NCBI GenBank assembly: GCA_040902585.1
Contig: JBBDXA010000221.1
Coordinates: forward strand, 1-14,505
Source of the DNA: JBBDXA01 sp040902585
GTDB lineage: Bacteria; Planctomycetota; Phycisphaerae; Phycisphaerales; Phycisphaeraceae
Direction: 5' to 3'
Length of the DNA: 14,505 bases
In this document: piece after piece, positions 1-10,051 of the stretch
How the letters are laid out: every line of letters begins with the position of its first letter
How positions within the stretch are numbered: position 1 is the first letter of the stretch
Program-made: the position numbers and the translations under genes
The notes under the pieces: generated by a model
Database searches by the model: none
What the model was told of the DNA's origin: nothing
Seen by the model: only the letters and a program-made list of their open reading frames with translations

Positions 1-2015
1 GTGGGCTGAGGAGTCCGGTTGAAGTTCAGGGGCATCGTGTTCTGCACGGCGACGATGGTCCTGCCGTCGGGCGAATACGCCGCCATGTGGAACGCCTTGT
101 AGCTGCGGTTTTCTTCGACGGCCCCAACGGGATAGACCTTGCGGAGTTCCTTGCCCGTCGTCGTGTCGAACTCGGCGACCATGCCCGCGGTACCCACCAC
201 GGCGCGGCTGGCGTCCCCGTTGAACGCGATGGTGCCGGGCACCCGTTCGTTCCTAAGGTTCGCATTGCGGTCAGCACCTTCAGCGAAGAAGCTCCACACT
301 GAAAGCCCCGGCGCGCCGACGCCTTGCGCGGGACGCAGGCGCAGGTCGCGTGTCACTTTCTGCGCCAGCCCGGGCGGTGCCTGCTTCAGTTCGCGGAGCG
401 TGATGGCGTCGAACACGTGAGCGTAGTTGTTGCCGACGACGACCAGATTCACGCCATCCTTCGTCCAGACGATGTTGCTGCTTGCCGGTACGTCGTACCC
501 ATCCGACTTGCCCTCGGCGATCATCGATGCGGTGGACACCTTCCACAATTTCACAGCCTTGTCGCGCGAGGCGGAGGCCAGCGAAGCGCCGTCGGGTGAG
601 AAGCCCAGGGCGACGACTTCGCTCGTATGTCCCTCCAGTGACACGGGCGGTTCGTTTCCGCCGACCTTGTGGAGTTGAATCGTGCCCTTGGGGCTGCCGG
701 CGATCGCCAGGCGACTTCCGTCCGGTGAGATCGCCAGCGCCAGGACGGGCGATGCCTGTTCGACGGCGACATTGATCAGCTTGCGATCCGCGGCGTTCCA
801 CAGCCGGATCACCCCGTCATCGCCTGCCGACGCGACCTGCGAACCGTCAGGTGAAAACGCCATCACGCCGGTGAATGACGGCAACTTGACCAGCACGCCG
901 CCGGTGCGGCTTTCGTCCGGCAAGTAGAACGTCGTCGTGCCCGTTCGCGGCGAGCCGTTGTTCGATTCCGTCATGGTGATGCCAAAGTGCTTGCCCGTCG
1001 GGCTGGGCATCACGGATAGGGCCGGGCGCTGCGAGCGGTCCGGCTGACGGTCGGAATTTTCGTCCGCCTGGTATTTCTGACCGGCGGACAAGTCCCAGGT
1101 GCGGCTGGGCATGTCGGGGTAAACGCTCGTCAGCGTCTTGCCGGTCAGGCCTAATTCGCAGCGATCGTTGATCACGGCACCGGTAAAGCGAGGCGAGCTC
1201 GTCTTGAGATCCCACAGCACGACGCGCGAGCGCGTGTAGATGCCGGGCGAGTGGCCCGAGCCGTGGACGACCGCCAGCGTGTCGTGATCGGCTGCGTGAA
1301 CCAGGCGCATCACCGGCATCTTGTTCATCCCCGCCATCGCCGCTGCAGGAAACGACTTGGCCGCATCCTTTCCCGGAATCGGCTTCGGCGCATCGGGCTG
1401 TGTGTCAGGCAGTTCGAGTCTGGCGGACGTGTTGCCCGTGGCAGGATCGATCAGAAGAATCAACCCGGTGGAGGTGCCGGCAAAGAGCGTGCGTCCGTCC
1501 CTGGAGAATACGAAGGAGGTGTAAGTCGCCGGGTAGTTCTCGGCCGAAGGCGCGCTCAATTCGCGCTTTAGCTCGCCGGTTGTCGCGTCGAACAGGGCAA
1601 TCACGCCGCCCGAGATAAAGTTGTCAACCGTCGCAGGCAGACGCATCGTCGCCAGGAGCCGACTGTCCGGCGACAGTGCCGCCATCGGCCAGGCGTCAGC
1701 TGCGGGAAACTCGCCGACCACTTTGCCTTCGGGCAGGTCGCGCAGCCGGGCGATATTGCCGGCGATGGAGATGAGCTTCTTGCCGTCGGGCGAGTAGTTC
1801 AGGAACGTGACGCGCCCGCCGTCGCGCCAGCGCGGCGAGCCGATGCGCTGAACGGCACCGGCTGGAAGCTGGTCTTCGTTGATGCCCGTGACGCCCGCGT
1901 CGGAAGCAAACTCCGCCTGCGCCAGAACAGTCGCGCCGGCGAAGGCTGCGACGGCCGCCATCAGCCACGCCTGCATCCAGGCAATTGTTCCCGCGTGTGA
2001 ATCAAGACGACGCAT
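1..2015 (-). CDS. Exported WD40-repeat (beta-propeller) protein, 3' end beyond window
   Basis: The frame is open from ATG at 2015 to the window edge, giving 671 codons with no stop, so the C-terminus is missing. Residues 1-34 form a signal peptide: two arginines after Met, a hydrophobic stretch rich in Leu/Met/Ala/Val, and an AQA cleavage site before Glu35. The rest is a series of WD40-like blades. Clear SPDG turns followed by a strand and a W-[NK] or D-x-x-TG ending occur near residues 75, 380, 425 and 468; for example, VIRLWNAAD ends one blade and AVKLWKVST another. I count about nine blade-like units, enough for one propeller and part of a second. A Shine-Dalgarno GAGGA lies 6 nt before the ATG. 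The gene starts 67 bp after the giant zinc-ribbon/HEAT protein on the same strand, so cotranscription is likely. WD40 domains are protein-binding scaffolds; no catalytic domain is visible in the part present, so a specific role cannot be given. Confidence 0.88.
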   Translation of the reverse strand, partial: MRRLDSHAGTIAWMQAWLMAAVAAFAGATVLAQAEFASDAGVTGINEDQLPAGAVQRIGSPRWRDGGRVTFLNYSPDGKKLISIAGNIARLRDLPEGKVVGEFPAADAWPMAALSPDSRLLATMRLPATVDNFISGGVIALFDATTGELKRELSAPSAENYPATYTSFVFSRDGRTLFAGTSTGLILLIDPATGNTSARLELPDTQPDAPKPIPGKDAAKSFPAAAMAGMNKMPVMRLVHAADHDTLAVVHGSGHSPGIYTRSRVVLWDLKTSSPRFTGAVINDRCELGLTGKTLTSVYPDMPSRTWDLSAGQKYQADENSDRQPDRSQRPALSVMPSPTGKHFGITMTESNNGSPRTGTTTFYLPDESRTGGVLVKLPSFTGVMAFSPDGSQVASAGDDGVIRLWNAADRKLINVAVEQASPVLALAISPDGSRLAIAGSPKGTIQLHKVGGNEPPVSLEGHTSEVVALGFSPDGASLASASRDKAVKLWKVSTASMIAEGKSDGYDVPASSNIVWTKDGVNLVVVGNNYAHVFDAITLRELKQAPPGLAQKVTRDLRLRPAQGVGAPGLSVWSFFAEGADRNANLRNERVPGTIAFNGDASRAVVGTAGMVAEFDTTTGKELRKVYPVGAVEENRSYKAFHMAAYSPDGRTIVAVQNTMPLNFNRTPQP

Positions 2016-2082
2016 GTGGAATCCTCGACTGTAAATGAGCCGCATTCACGGAGATGGTCGAACCTGCGATGAGGCCTAGCGA

Positions 2083-5000
2083 TCAGGAGAGGTCATAGCG
2101 AGTCTTCTCCGCGCCTGACGGCGGCGAACGCGTTGGCAGCTCGGTGGCGCTTTCGATGGACTTGAGCGTGCGCTCCAGTGCCGCACGGTCACTGGGTGAA
2201 AGCTGAAGCGTTTCCGCCTTCTCGCGAATCATGTCCACGTGCGGCTTGGCCCTGCCGCGGACTCGGTGTAGCGCGTTGAAAGCCGCCGCGCGAAGCGGAT
2301 GCGACGGGTGAACGACAAGGTCGGCGACGGCCTTGACCGCGGCATCGTTTTCGATGGCGATCGCAACCAGCGCGCTGTGAACGCGAAAGGCGGTGTCGCT
2401 GCCTGATTTCAGGGCCGCTTCCACCAGCGCGGGCGTGGCGCTGTGGGCAGCACCGCCGAGGATCTCGACCATGCTGATCGCCTGTTCCCGGGAATTCTGC
2501 TGCGGCGAGCGAAGGTGTTCGTAGAGGATCGGCGGCAATTCCTTCACGGCGGCCTGCTGCTCAGGCGTCAGCCGGGCGGCGACGTAAAGCAGTCCCCTCG
2601 ACGGAGACCCCCTCATATTCGAATTCCGCGACAGGCTGAGTTCGATCAGCGTGTGCAGGGCTTCGACCGAACCGTGATCGGCCAGGACCTGGCACACGAT
2701 GTAGCGTACGACGCTGAGTGGATCATCGTTGAGCTTGGCCAGCGCGGCGAGGACCGCTTCATCGTCCGGCGCAAGCCGCGCCAGCGTTCGCACCACATCC
2801 GTGCGGACGCGGTCGTTCCAGTCCGTCAGGGCGTTGATCAATGCCGGTACGAGCGAGCGGTCATCGAGCTGGCCGATGGATTGGGCGGCCTGGTTGCGAA
2901 CGGCGAAATGGCGATGGCGGAGGGCGTTCCTCAGCAGCGCGGGCAGGCGCGGGTCGCGCTCCTTCTCGTTCATGAGAATGTTGATCGCCGTGACGCAGTC
3001 ACGAGCCGGGGTCTTGTTCAGGGTCAACGCCAGAAGTGCGGCTTTCGCGTCCATCTTGTTCCCGAACGGGTCCGGGCGCGAGGGTCCCTTGCCGGGCGGG
3101 CCGCTGGTGACGATATCCTGATCCTCCGCATCCTCGAGCGACCCGATGAGAGTCTGGAGCGAGCCGCGCACGCTCGAGTCCTGTTCCTTTTCCAGGATCT
3201 GAAGCACGGAGCGCTTGGCATGTTTCAAGGACGAGCCGGCCGATCGGAACCTGTCCGCGAACGCCCGTTTCACTGTCAACGGCTGCTTGTCGAAACCGGC
3301 GATCATGACGTTGAACACCTGCACCATGTCGTCGCTCTGCATGAGCCCGAGGGCGGTCAGCTTGGAGCGCGTACTCTGCCCGTCGCGAAGGGCCGCCAGT
3401 ACCTCCCGCGTTTCGGTTCGATTGCCTGAGGTGCGGATGGGAGTTCGCGTGCCATCGGGTCGCGGGGGCTGGCGGAGGTAACTCGTCACCGAATCCGCCG
3501 ACCGGCGCGTCGAGAAATCCGGATCGTTGCGGAGCGGGTCCATCGCGATCTTCAGCGGTTCGGCAACATCAGTCAGGTCAGCCTGCCGCGTGATATTGGC
3601 GGAGAGGTTATATACGCTGCTGGCGATGCGATCGGCGACGATGGACCGCAGCTCCACGTCGCGCTCCTTCAGCATCGGCAGCACCGAGAGCATCTGCGCG
3701 GGTGTGAGCGCGTGCAGCAACGTCACTCCCGTCACGAGCTGCCGGCGGATCACTTCACTCGGATCCTTCAGCAACTCAGCCAGCGGTTCGCTGATCGACT
3801 TGGACTTGGCGATGTCCAGCAGAATCCTGGCGGCCGATGCGCCGATCTGTTCATCCTCGTCCGTGATCCGGGCGATGAGCTTTGCGATGGTGGCGTCGTT
3901 GGCGTGCGGCGTCAGGCGTTCGACAAGCGGGTATCGCTCGGACACGCCGGGCAGCTTGTCCAGCATCGCGGGAAGGACGGTCTCGGCTGCCACCGTTGAA
4001 TCCGCAAGAGAGACCAGGGCATCAAGGCAATTCCGGACGGGACGCTGATAGCTGTCCGGCTGGTTGGGGTCGTACAGGGCAACCACCAGCGCCAGCACCG
4101 CGGCATCAGGAGTGCGCACGACATATTTGGAAGGCAGCCCGTTGAGAATCGCATCCATCGCCTTGCCCGCCTCCGCCTTCACGCGCGTGTCCGGGTCGAA
4201 GACGCGCAGTCGGCCGAGGGTTTGCACCGCAGGCAACGCGTCGGCACCCATCTGCGCCAGCAGCATGCAACTGTTCTGGCGCACCACCGTGTCTTCGTCA
4301 TCAAGCCTTTCAATCAACCCCTTCATTTGATCGCCCTGCGCGGCGGGCGGCACCTTCGCCAGATTCAGGTTCTTCGGATCGATCACTTTCAGACGCGGAT
4401 CGAAGAAAGTCGCCAGCGGTCTGGGATCCTGCGCCGCGCGGGACATGGCCCAGTAGACCCATGCATCGCTGCCTGGAACCACATTGCTGATCTCCTGCCT
4501 GGCGTCATTCACCGTCGCTATCCCGTCCTTGGCGGCGGCGAGCTTGACCACCTGCTCGAGCGTTTCAGGATCGGCGCTGATGGCCCAGGTCAGGGCTGCG
4601 GAAAGGTGGCCGGCTTCAAGCTTCCCCAGCGCCATGGCCCGGTGAGTCATCGGCAGGGCGCCGACGTCAGTCATCAGCGGAGCCTCGGCTTTTTCCACGT
4701 CGCCGAGCCGCGTCTTCAGCAGAATATAGTCGCGCCACGCCGGGGCCAGCCTCTGAACCTTGGCCAGCGCGACGCCTTCGAGCGTCTTTTTCGCCTCTTC
4801 CGTCCGGCCGCACCTGTATTGCGCCACTGCAAGCGTCGCCAGGCCCAGGGGCTTGAGCAGCGGCTCGAATTCGACAGCCTTGTGGATCGCCTGGACACCG
4901 GTGGTGTAGCCGGCCTCGTTGCCAAGCAGTTTCGACCACATCGCGTAGGCCGCCATGAGCCGCGCGCCTCGGGCGTGATCCGTGCTCAGGATGCCGACTC

Positions 5001-6597
5001 GGCTCGTACCGGGATTCCTGGGCAGCAATGTTTCAGCCATTGCCCGCAGTTCTTCAATGCGACCCGCCCGCGCCAGCGCCGGCGCGACCAGCGAGTAATC
5101 GATCACCGATCCACTGCCCGAGTACGTGACCATTGTCCTGTTGCACTCCTCCACGAGCGCCATCGCCTCCAGGTCGCGATCGCGCGTCTGCATGTACTCG
5201 ATCAGCAGTTCCGCGGTCCGGGGCAACATGATGTTCGCCCGCAACTTGAACTCCCTGGCCAGCAGCTCGATCATCGCCGCGTCGCTCGCGTCGCCCGACA
5301 TTTCGGCGACTTTGGCCTGAGTGGTACTGATGGATGGATGATCCGTCCCGATGTGCGCCATCCACCGTTTCGCCGTTTCCGCTTCGCCTCGCTTCAGAAG
5401 CGTGACGACGGTCATCGCATTGAGATAGCCCCGATAACTTTGGTCCGTCATCTGACCCACCGACGCCAGCGCGCCGTCCATATCGCCCAGCCCCAGCACC
5501 CTCAGCGAAGCCGTATATCCCTTGAACGGCGTGCTGTTTGAACGCGTGAAAGCATCGAGCTTCTCGACCACTTCGAGGGCCGCGTCCCGTTCACCTGCAT
5601 CCACCATGGCCTTGAGAAGAAAGGAGAGAGCCCAGATGTCCTTGGCGTACTTCCTGCCGAGCAGGATGGGGATGTCCAGCGCCGCCTGATCGCGCAGTTC
5701 CTTCTGCTTTGCGCGGCCGATCGTCTCGCCGATCAGCTTCAATGCCTCGTCAACGGATCGGACTTTCTCCGGCTTGAGGGTCTCGATGCACTTGGTCAGC
5801 GCCGCCTTGGCGACATCCAGATCGCCGCCGTTGGCATGGTCCTCAAGCACCTTGCACATGATGGCCACGGCCTGGACCGAGTTGGTTGTGTCGACATGAT
5901 CAAAGGCCAGTTGAAGGTATCGCCTGGCGTCTTTATTCAGTTCCGTCGCAACGGGCAGCGGCGGTTGCGGATCAGGAATGGGCGTTTCGGGCGGCGTGAT
6001 CGTCTTCGCTGGAGTCTTGTTCGCCGGATCAGGCGTGGGTGGAGTCGAGCCGGGATCAACAGCCGGAGGTGTCGGCGTGACATTTGCGACGATCGGCGGC
6101 GTGACCGGCGCAGGCGGGGTCTCACCCGAACCGCCGCCGCCCAGAACCGCGATGAGGATGATCACCAGTGTTAAAGCGCCGCCACCGCCCGCAATGGCCC
6201 ACCCTTTCCAATGGCCTCCGCCTTGCGACGGCAAAGGTTCCTCCACGGGATGCGCGGCAGGCTTTCGCGCGTGACCGGACCGACCCGGCTCTCGCCTGGG
6301 CGGCACCGCAGGCGCGGGCCACTCGACTGGAACAGCTTCGGACTCTGCCTTTGCTGCCTCTTCCCATGCGATGAGCGCAGGTTCAACTGCTGCGGGGGCG
6401 GGTTCCGCGTCGAGGAAGATCGGTTCGAGTTCCGGTTCTGTTGGCGCTTCCGCCGGGGTGAAGGGCTCGGATGAGGCGCTTTCCATTTGGGGAATGCGAA
6501 ACTCGTGTTTGCAATGAGGGCATTCAAATCGTTTGCCCGCACTCTTCGCCTTGCCTTGAAAGCGCGCGGAACAAAATGGACATGTAAACACAAGCAT
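2083..6597 (-). CDS. Giant zinc-ribbon / transmembrane / TPR-like / HEAT-repeat protein (1504 aa)
   Basis: Residues 1-37 hold a zinc ribbon with two CxxC knuckles (C6/C9 and C26/C29). An acidic, Pro/Ala-rich segment follows, then one hydrophobic helix at about 133-152 between glycine runs, then a Pro/Thr-rich linker to about 220. Residues of about 225-740 look like helical TPR-type repeats. From about 758 to the C-terminus come repeated HEAT-like helix pairs (DEDTVVRQNS, DPSEVIRRQL, HRHFAVRNQA, WNDRVRTDVV, HPLRAAAFNAL). The layout suggests a membrane-anchored scaffold with the ribbon in the cytoplasm and the repeat arms across the membrane; this topology is inference. No enzyme domain is visible. 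The frame extends upstream to 6828, but ATG 6597 is preferred: it has Shine-Dalgarno GGAGGG seven bases upstream, and the zinc ribbon begins directly after it. A promoter candidate at 6726-6754 lies inside the upstream extension. The WD40 gene follows after 67 bp. Confidence 0.88.
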   Translation of the reverse strand: MLVFTCPFCSARFQGKAKSAGKRFECPHCKHEFRIPQMESASSEPFTPAEAPTEPELEPIFLDAEPAPAAVEPALIAWEEAAKAESEAVPVEWPAPAVPPRREPGRSGHARKPAAHPVEEPLPSQGGGHWKGWAIAGGGGALTLVIILIAVLGGGGSGETPPAPVTPPIVANVTPTPPAVDPGSTPPTPDPANKTPAKTITPPETPIPDPQPPLPVATELNKDARRYLQLAFDHVDTTNSVQAVAIMCKVLEDHANGGDLDVAKAALTKCIETLKPEKVRSVDEALKLIGETIGRAKQKELRDQAALDIPILLGRKYAKDIWALSFLLKAMVDAGERDAALEVVEKLDAFTRSNSTPFKGYTASLRVLGLGDMDGALASVGQMTDQSYRGYLNAMTVVTLLKRGEAETAKRWMAHIGTDHPSISTTQAKVAEMSGDASDAAMIELLAREFKLRANIMLPRTAELLIEYMQTRDRDLEAMALVEECNRTMVTYSGSGSVIDYSLVAPALARAGRIEELRAMAETLLPRNPGTSRVGILSTDHARGARLMAAYAMWSKLLGNEAGYTTGVQAIHKAVEFEPLLKPLGLATLAVAQYRCGRTEEAKKTLEGVALAKVQRLAPAWRDYILLKTRLGDVEKAEAPLMTDVGALPMTHRAMALGKLEAGHLSAALTWAISADPETLEQVVKLAAAKDGIATVNDARQEISNVVPGSDAWVYWAMSRAAQDPRPLATFFDPRLKVIDPKNLNLAKVPPAAQGDQMKGLIERLDDEDTVVRQNSCMLLAQMGADALPAVQTLGRLRVFDPDTRVKAEAGKAMDAILNGLPSKYVVRTPDAAVLALVVALYDPNQPDSYQRPVRNCLDALVSLADSTVAAETVLPAMLDKLPGVSERYPLVERLTPHANDATIAKLIARITDEDEQIGASAARILLDIAKSKSISEPLAELLKDPSEVIRRQLVTGVTLLHALTPAQMLSVLPMLKERDVELRSIVADRIASSVYNLSANITRQADLTDVAEPLKIAMDPLRNDPDFSTRRSADSVTSYLRQPPRPDGTRTPIRTSGNRTETREVLAALRDGQSTRSKLTALGLMQSDDMVQVFNVMIAGFDKQPLTVKRAFADRFRSAGSSLKHAKRSVLQILEKEQDSSVRGSLQTLIGSLEDAEDQDIVTSGPPGKGPSRPDPFGNKMDAKAALLALTLNKTPARDCVTAINILMNEKERDPRLPALLRNALRHRHFAVRNQAAQSIGQLDDRSLVPALINALTDWNDRVRTDVVRTLARLAPDDEAVLAALAKLNDDPLSVVRYIVCQVLADHGSVEALHTLIELSLSRNSNMRGSPSRGLLYVAARLTPEQQAAVKELPPILYEHLRSPQQNSREQAISMVEILGGAAHSATPALVEAALKSGSDTAFRVHSALVAIAIENDAAVKAVADLVVHPSHPLRAAAFNALHRVRGRAKPHVDMIREKAETLQLSPSDRAALERTLKSIESATELPTRSPPSGAEKTRYDLS

Positions 6598-6604
6598 CGG
6601 ATGT

Positions 6605-6610
6605 CCCTCC
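6605..6610 (-). promoter_or_regulatory. Shine-Dalgarno deciding the start of the 1504-aa protein
   Basis: GGAGGG on the minus strand sits 7 nt before ATG 6597. It favours this start over the in-frame ATG at 6828, which would add 77 residues unlike the zinc-ribbon N-termini of this protein type. Confidence 0.8.
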
Positions 6611-6725
6611 AAACCCAATGTCTGCGTTGCCGGAGCACTAAAGAAGTCAGTACGAATTACGCGACGCGGAAGCCGTTCGTCATCGATCCCGTCTCGATCC
6701 CCTCGTGGCCCCTCTTCAAGCCGAC

Positions 6726-6754
6726 ATCCTAATCTCGCGTGGAAACAGCCGCAA
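6726..6754 (-). promoter_or_regulatory. Candidate sigma-70-type promoter for the 1504-aa gene
   Basis: On the minus strand, TTGCGG (6754-6749) and TAGGAT (6731-6726) are separated by 17 bp. They match the -35 consensus at 3/6 and the -10 consensus at 4/6. Transcription would begin near 6719, leaving a leader of about 120 nt before ATG 6597. The match is moderate and rests on consensus alone. Confidence 0.35.
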
Positions 6755-6767
6755 GTATTTCTGTAAC

Positions 6768-6899
6768 TGTTTAGCGTGTCGGGAGGCCCAAGAACCGCGT
6801 TCTCAGCGCAAAAACGGGGTTCCAACACTATGCAAGCGGCAGAAATCCGTGGTCACGATGCAAAAACCTCTGAAAAACAAGGCTCAGACACGCTAAACA
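6768..6899. repeat. 132-bp segment bounded by 13-bp perfect inverted repeats (MITE-like)
   Basis: TGTTTAGCGTGTC at 6768-6780 is exactly complementary to GACACGCTAAACA at 6887-6899. The enclosed 106 bp has no credible gene, is AT-richer than the surroundings, and contains GCAAAAAC twice (6808-6815 and 6860-6867). An octamer GTATTTCT occurs just outside each end (6755-6762 and 6905-6912), which could be a blurred target duplication. The form fits a miniature non-autonomous transposable element, but a bipartite regulatory site upstream of the 1504-aa gene is also possible. No transposase is present. Confidence 0.45.
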
Positions 6900-7291
6900 A
6901 GTACGTATTTCTTAGTTGGTTTCTTTGCCCGCCGTCATTGCCGTTGGCACGGCCTGGACTTTGCCGGGGCAAGTGATTTCCTGACGATGCACCGGGTTGA
7001 ACCCCTCCTGAAACCTTGATGCAAGCCAGTGCGAGAATCCTCCCGGCCTATAGCCGGAAGGACATTGAGCCGGGCAAGGATCTGAATGTGCGAGTTGAGC
7101 GGCGACTACGCCGCTCAGGCGCTGGAGCGCGTGAGATATCCCGAACAGACAGGCAAACGCTGATTCAGTCGGATGAGGAGAAGGGGGAGTACGGGTTGTT
7201 TGCGGAGGCGAAGTGAGCGGTGATAGGGCGCCTTGATACAAACGAAAGTCTGCATCGTGGAGATTCAGAAATGGAAACCCTCATTGGATGA
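6900..7291. other. Gene-free stretch of about 390 bp with clustered short hairpins
   Basis: Weak open frames exist on both strands here (7016-7216 plus, 6912-7241 minus), but neither has a convincing ribosome site or a protein-like composition. From 6940 to 7130 several perfect stem-loops follow one another: GCCGT/ACGGC at 6940-6953, TTGC/GCAA at 6961-6972, CCGGC/GCCGG at 7043-7057, a 9-bp stem at 7096-7117, and GCGC/GCGC at 7119-7130. From 7131 to 7291 I see nothing identifiable. It could be a structured RNA, or a remnant of a mobile element; the sequence does not decide. Confidence 0.4.
7096..7117. other. Perfect 9-bp stem-loop
   Basis: TGAGCGGCG (7096-7104), loop ACTA, CGCCGCTCA (7109-7117). 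It is the strongest hairpin of the cluster. No T-run follows on either strand, so it is not a typical intrinsic terminator. Confidence 0.6.
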
Positions 7292-7936
7292 TTAGCGCCC
7301 TTGCAGCTCAGGGATAAGCTCGCCCGGCTCCTGCCGCGTTTTGAAGAATAGGGCGTTCAATCCTTCCTGTTCGACAAGCAGGTACGATTCGGCACTATTC
7401 TTCACCGCGTTGAACTCCGCGCCGTTGTACATCAACTTTCCGTTTCCAGACGCATCCCATTGGTGGCAACTGAGGCGATAGAAACCATCGGGCGACGGTC
7501 CTTTGTCGTCCATATTGTTGAACTCGAGCGTCGCAGCGGACAGCGATGGATTAAACCTCAGATGCACACTTGTGCTTGTTCCACTCATCGGACGTCCGGG
7601 GGTTTGCCGCTCGATGAACACCTCTTCAAGGTTACCGCCTCCGGAGTACTTGAGCCGACCTTCCGCAATCGAGTTGCCCGCGCCGTGGGGGAGTTGTCGC
7701 CTCAGTGTAATTGGGGCGGAAACATAGAATTGAATGCGCGTCATATCCGCGTCGGCAATTTGATATTGTTCACGGAGTTTATCCGTAAAGGGAATGAGCG
7801 ATCCCTTAACCGTGTGCTTCCTCGGTCCCTCGATGGTTGTGTCATTGGCACTGGAGTTGCGTGCAATGGGCGATGAAGACTCACACGCCCCACAAGCAAA
7901 CACGAATAGAACAATGGTGATCAATTGAACAGGCAC
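7292..7936 (-). CDS. Putative lipoprotein of unknown function (214 aa)
   Basis: I do not recognise the family. The GTG start at 7936 is chosen because AAGGAGGT (7950-7943) lies 6 nt upstream. The same frame continues upstream to a TTG at 8005, but that has no ribosome site and overlaps a possible -35 box. The N-terminus VPVQLITIVLFVFACGAC is a short hydrophobic segment with cysteines at positions 15 and 18, a lipobox-like end before a Glu/Ser-rich stretch. The N-region unusually lacks Lys or Arg, and neither cysteine has a textbook lipobox. The mature part is polar and beta-rich in appearance (IQFYVSAPITLRRQL, EEVFIERQTPGRP), with no catalytic motif and no further membrane segment. The gene is lower in GC than its neighbours and stands alone between rpoD and the gene-free stretch, which fits an accessory insertion. 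Confidence 0.7.
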   Translation of the reverse strand: MPVQLITIVLFVFACGACESSSPIARNSSANDTTIEGPRKHTVKGSLIPFTDKLREQYQIADADMTRIQFYVSAPITLRRQLPHGAGNSIAEGRLKYSGGGNLEEVFIERQTPGRPMSGTSTSVHLRFNPSLSAATLEFNNMDDKGPSPDGFYRLSCHQWDASGNGKLMYNGAEFNAVKNSAESYLLVEQEGLNALFFKTRQEPGELIPELQGR

Positions 7937-7942
7937 AGCAAT

Positions 7943-7950
7943 ACCTCCTT
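7943..7950 (-). promoter_or_regulatory. Strong Shine-Dalgarno fixing the GTG start of the lipoprotein
   Basis: AAGGAGGT on the minus strand, 6 nt before GTG 7936, is a near-perfect complement to the 16S 3' end consensus. Confidence 0.8.
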
Positions 7951-7976
7951 TGGTTCGAGGGGAACTACCCCTTCGA

Positions 7977-8005
7977 TTGATGAACCCTGAACTGGATGTC
8001 GTCAA
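7977..8005 (-). promoter_or_regulatory. Candidate promoter for the lipoprotein gene
   Basis: TTGACG (8005-8000) matches the -35 consensus at 5/6. A 17-bp spacer leads to CATCAA (7982-7977), only 3/6 against the -10 consensus. The predicted leader of about 35 nt agrees with the GTG start at 7936. Confidence 0.3.
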
Positions 8006-8065
8006 GTCTATTTTTCTGTTCCACGAAGGTCTGTATGCGGTTTATGAATCTCGGGAACACTCCTA

Positions 8066-8082
8066 TGCCGCCAAGCGCGGCA
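8066..8082 (-). terminator. Weak hairpin downstream of rpoD
   Basis: TGCCGC (8066-8071), loop CAAGC, GCGGCA (8077-8082): a 6-bp GC-rich stem 35 bp past the rpoD stop. No T-run follows on the minus strand, so it may slow or protect the transcript end rather than act as a full intrinsic terminator. Confidence 0.3.
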
Positions 8083-8116
8083 GGCTCCGGTCAATAGGGC
8101 GCAGGCGGATCGGAGA

Positions 8117-9991
<1,875 letters not shown>

Positions 9992-9998
9992 GGTGCGT

Positions 9999-10004
9999 TC
10001 CTTT
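9999..10004 (-). promoter_or_regulatory. Shine-Dalgarno deciding the rpoD start
   Basis: AAAGGA on the minus strand (part of GGAAAGGAA) lies 7 nt before GTG 9991 and supports that start over ATG 10051. Confidence 0.6.
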
Positions 10005-10051
10005 CCAAGCGAGGATCGCCGGCCTGGGGACACGGCCGGGGATCGAGTCAT

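Noticed and set aside
1408..1423. GTTCGAGTC, similar to a tRNA T-loop
   Set aside because: Lies within the WD40 coding frame with no acceptor, D or anticodon arms around it.
4222..5541. 439-codon plus-strand open frame opposite the giant gene
   Set aside because: Antisense shadow rich in His/Arg/Gln with no domain; codon bias of the minus-strand gene explains it.
7088..7130. GTGCG followed by hairpins, recalling a group II intron 5' end
   Set aside because: No domain V, no reverse transcriptase and no clear exon-binding elements; too little to call an intron.
7016..7216. 66-codon plus-strand frame in the hairpin cluster
   Set aside because: No ribosome site, overlaps the hairpins, and the opposite strand is equally open; composition is not protein-like.
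6912..7241. 109-codon minus-strand frame in the hairpin cluster
   Set aside because: Ser/Pro/Thr/Cys-rich with no hydrophobic core or motif, no ribosome site; more likely untranslated.
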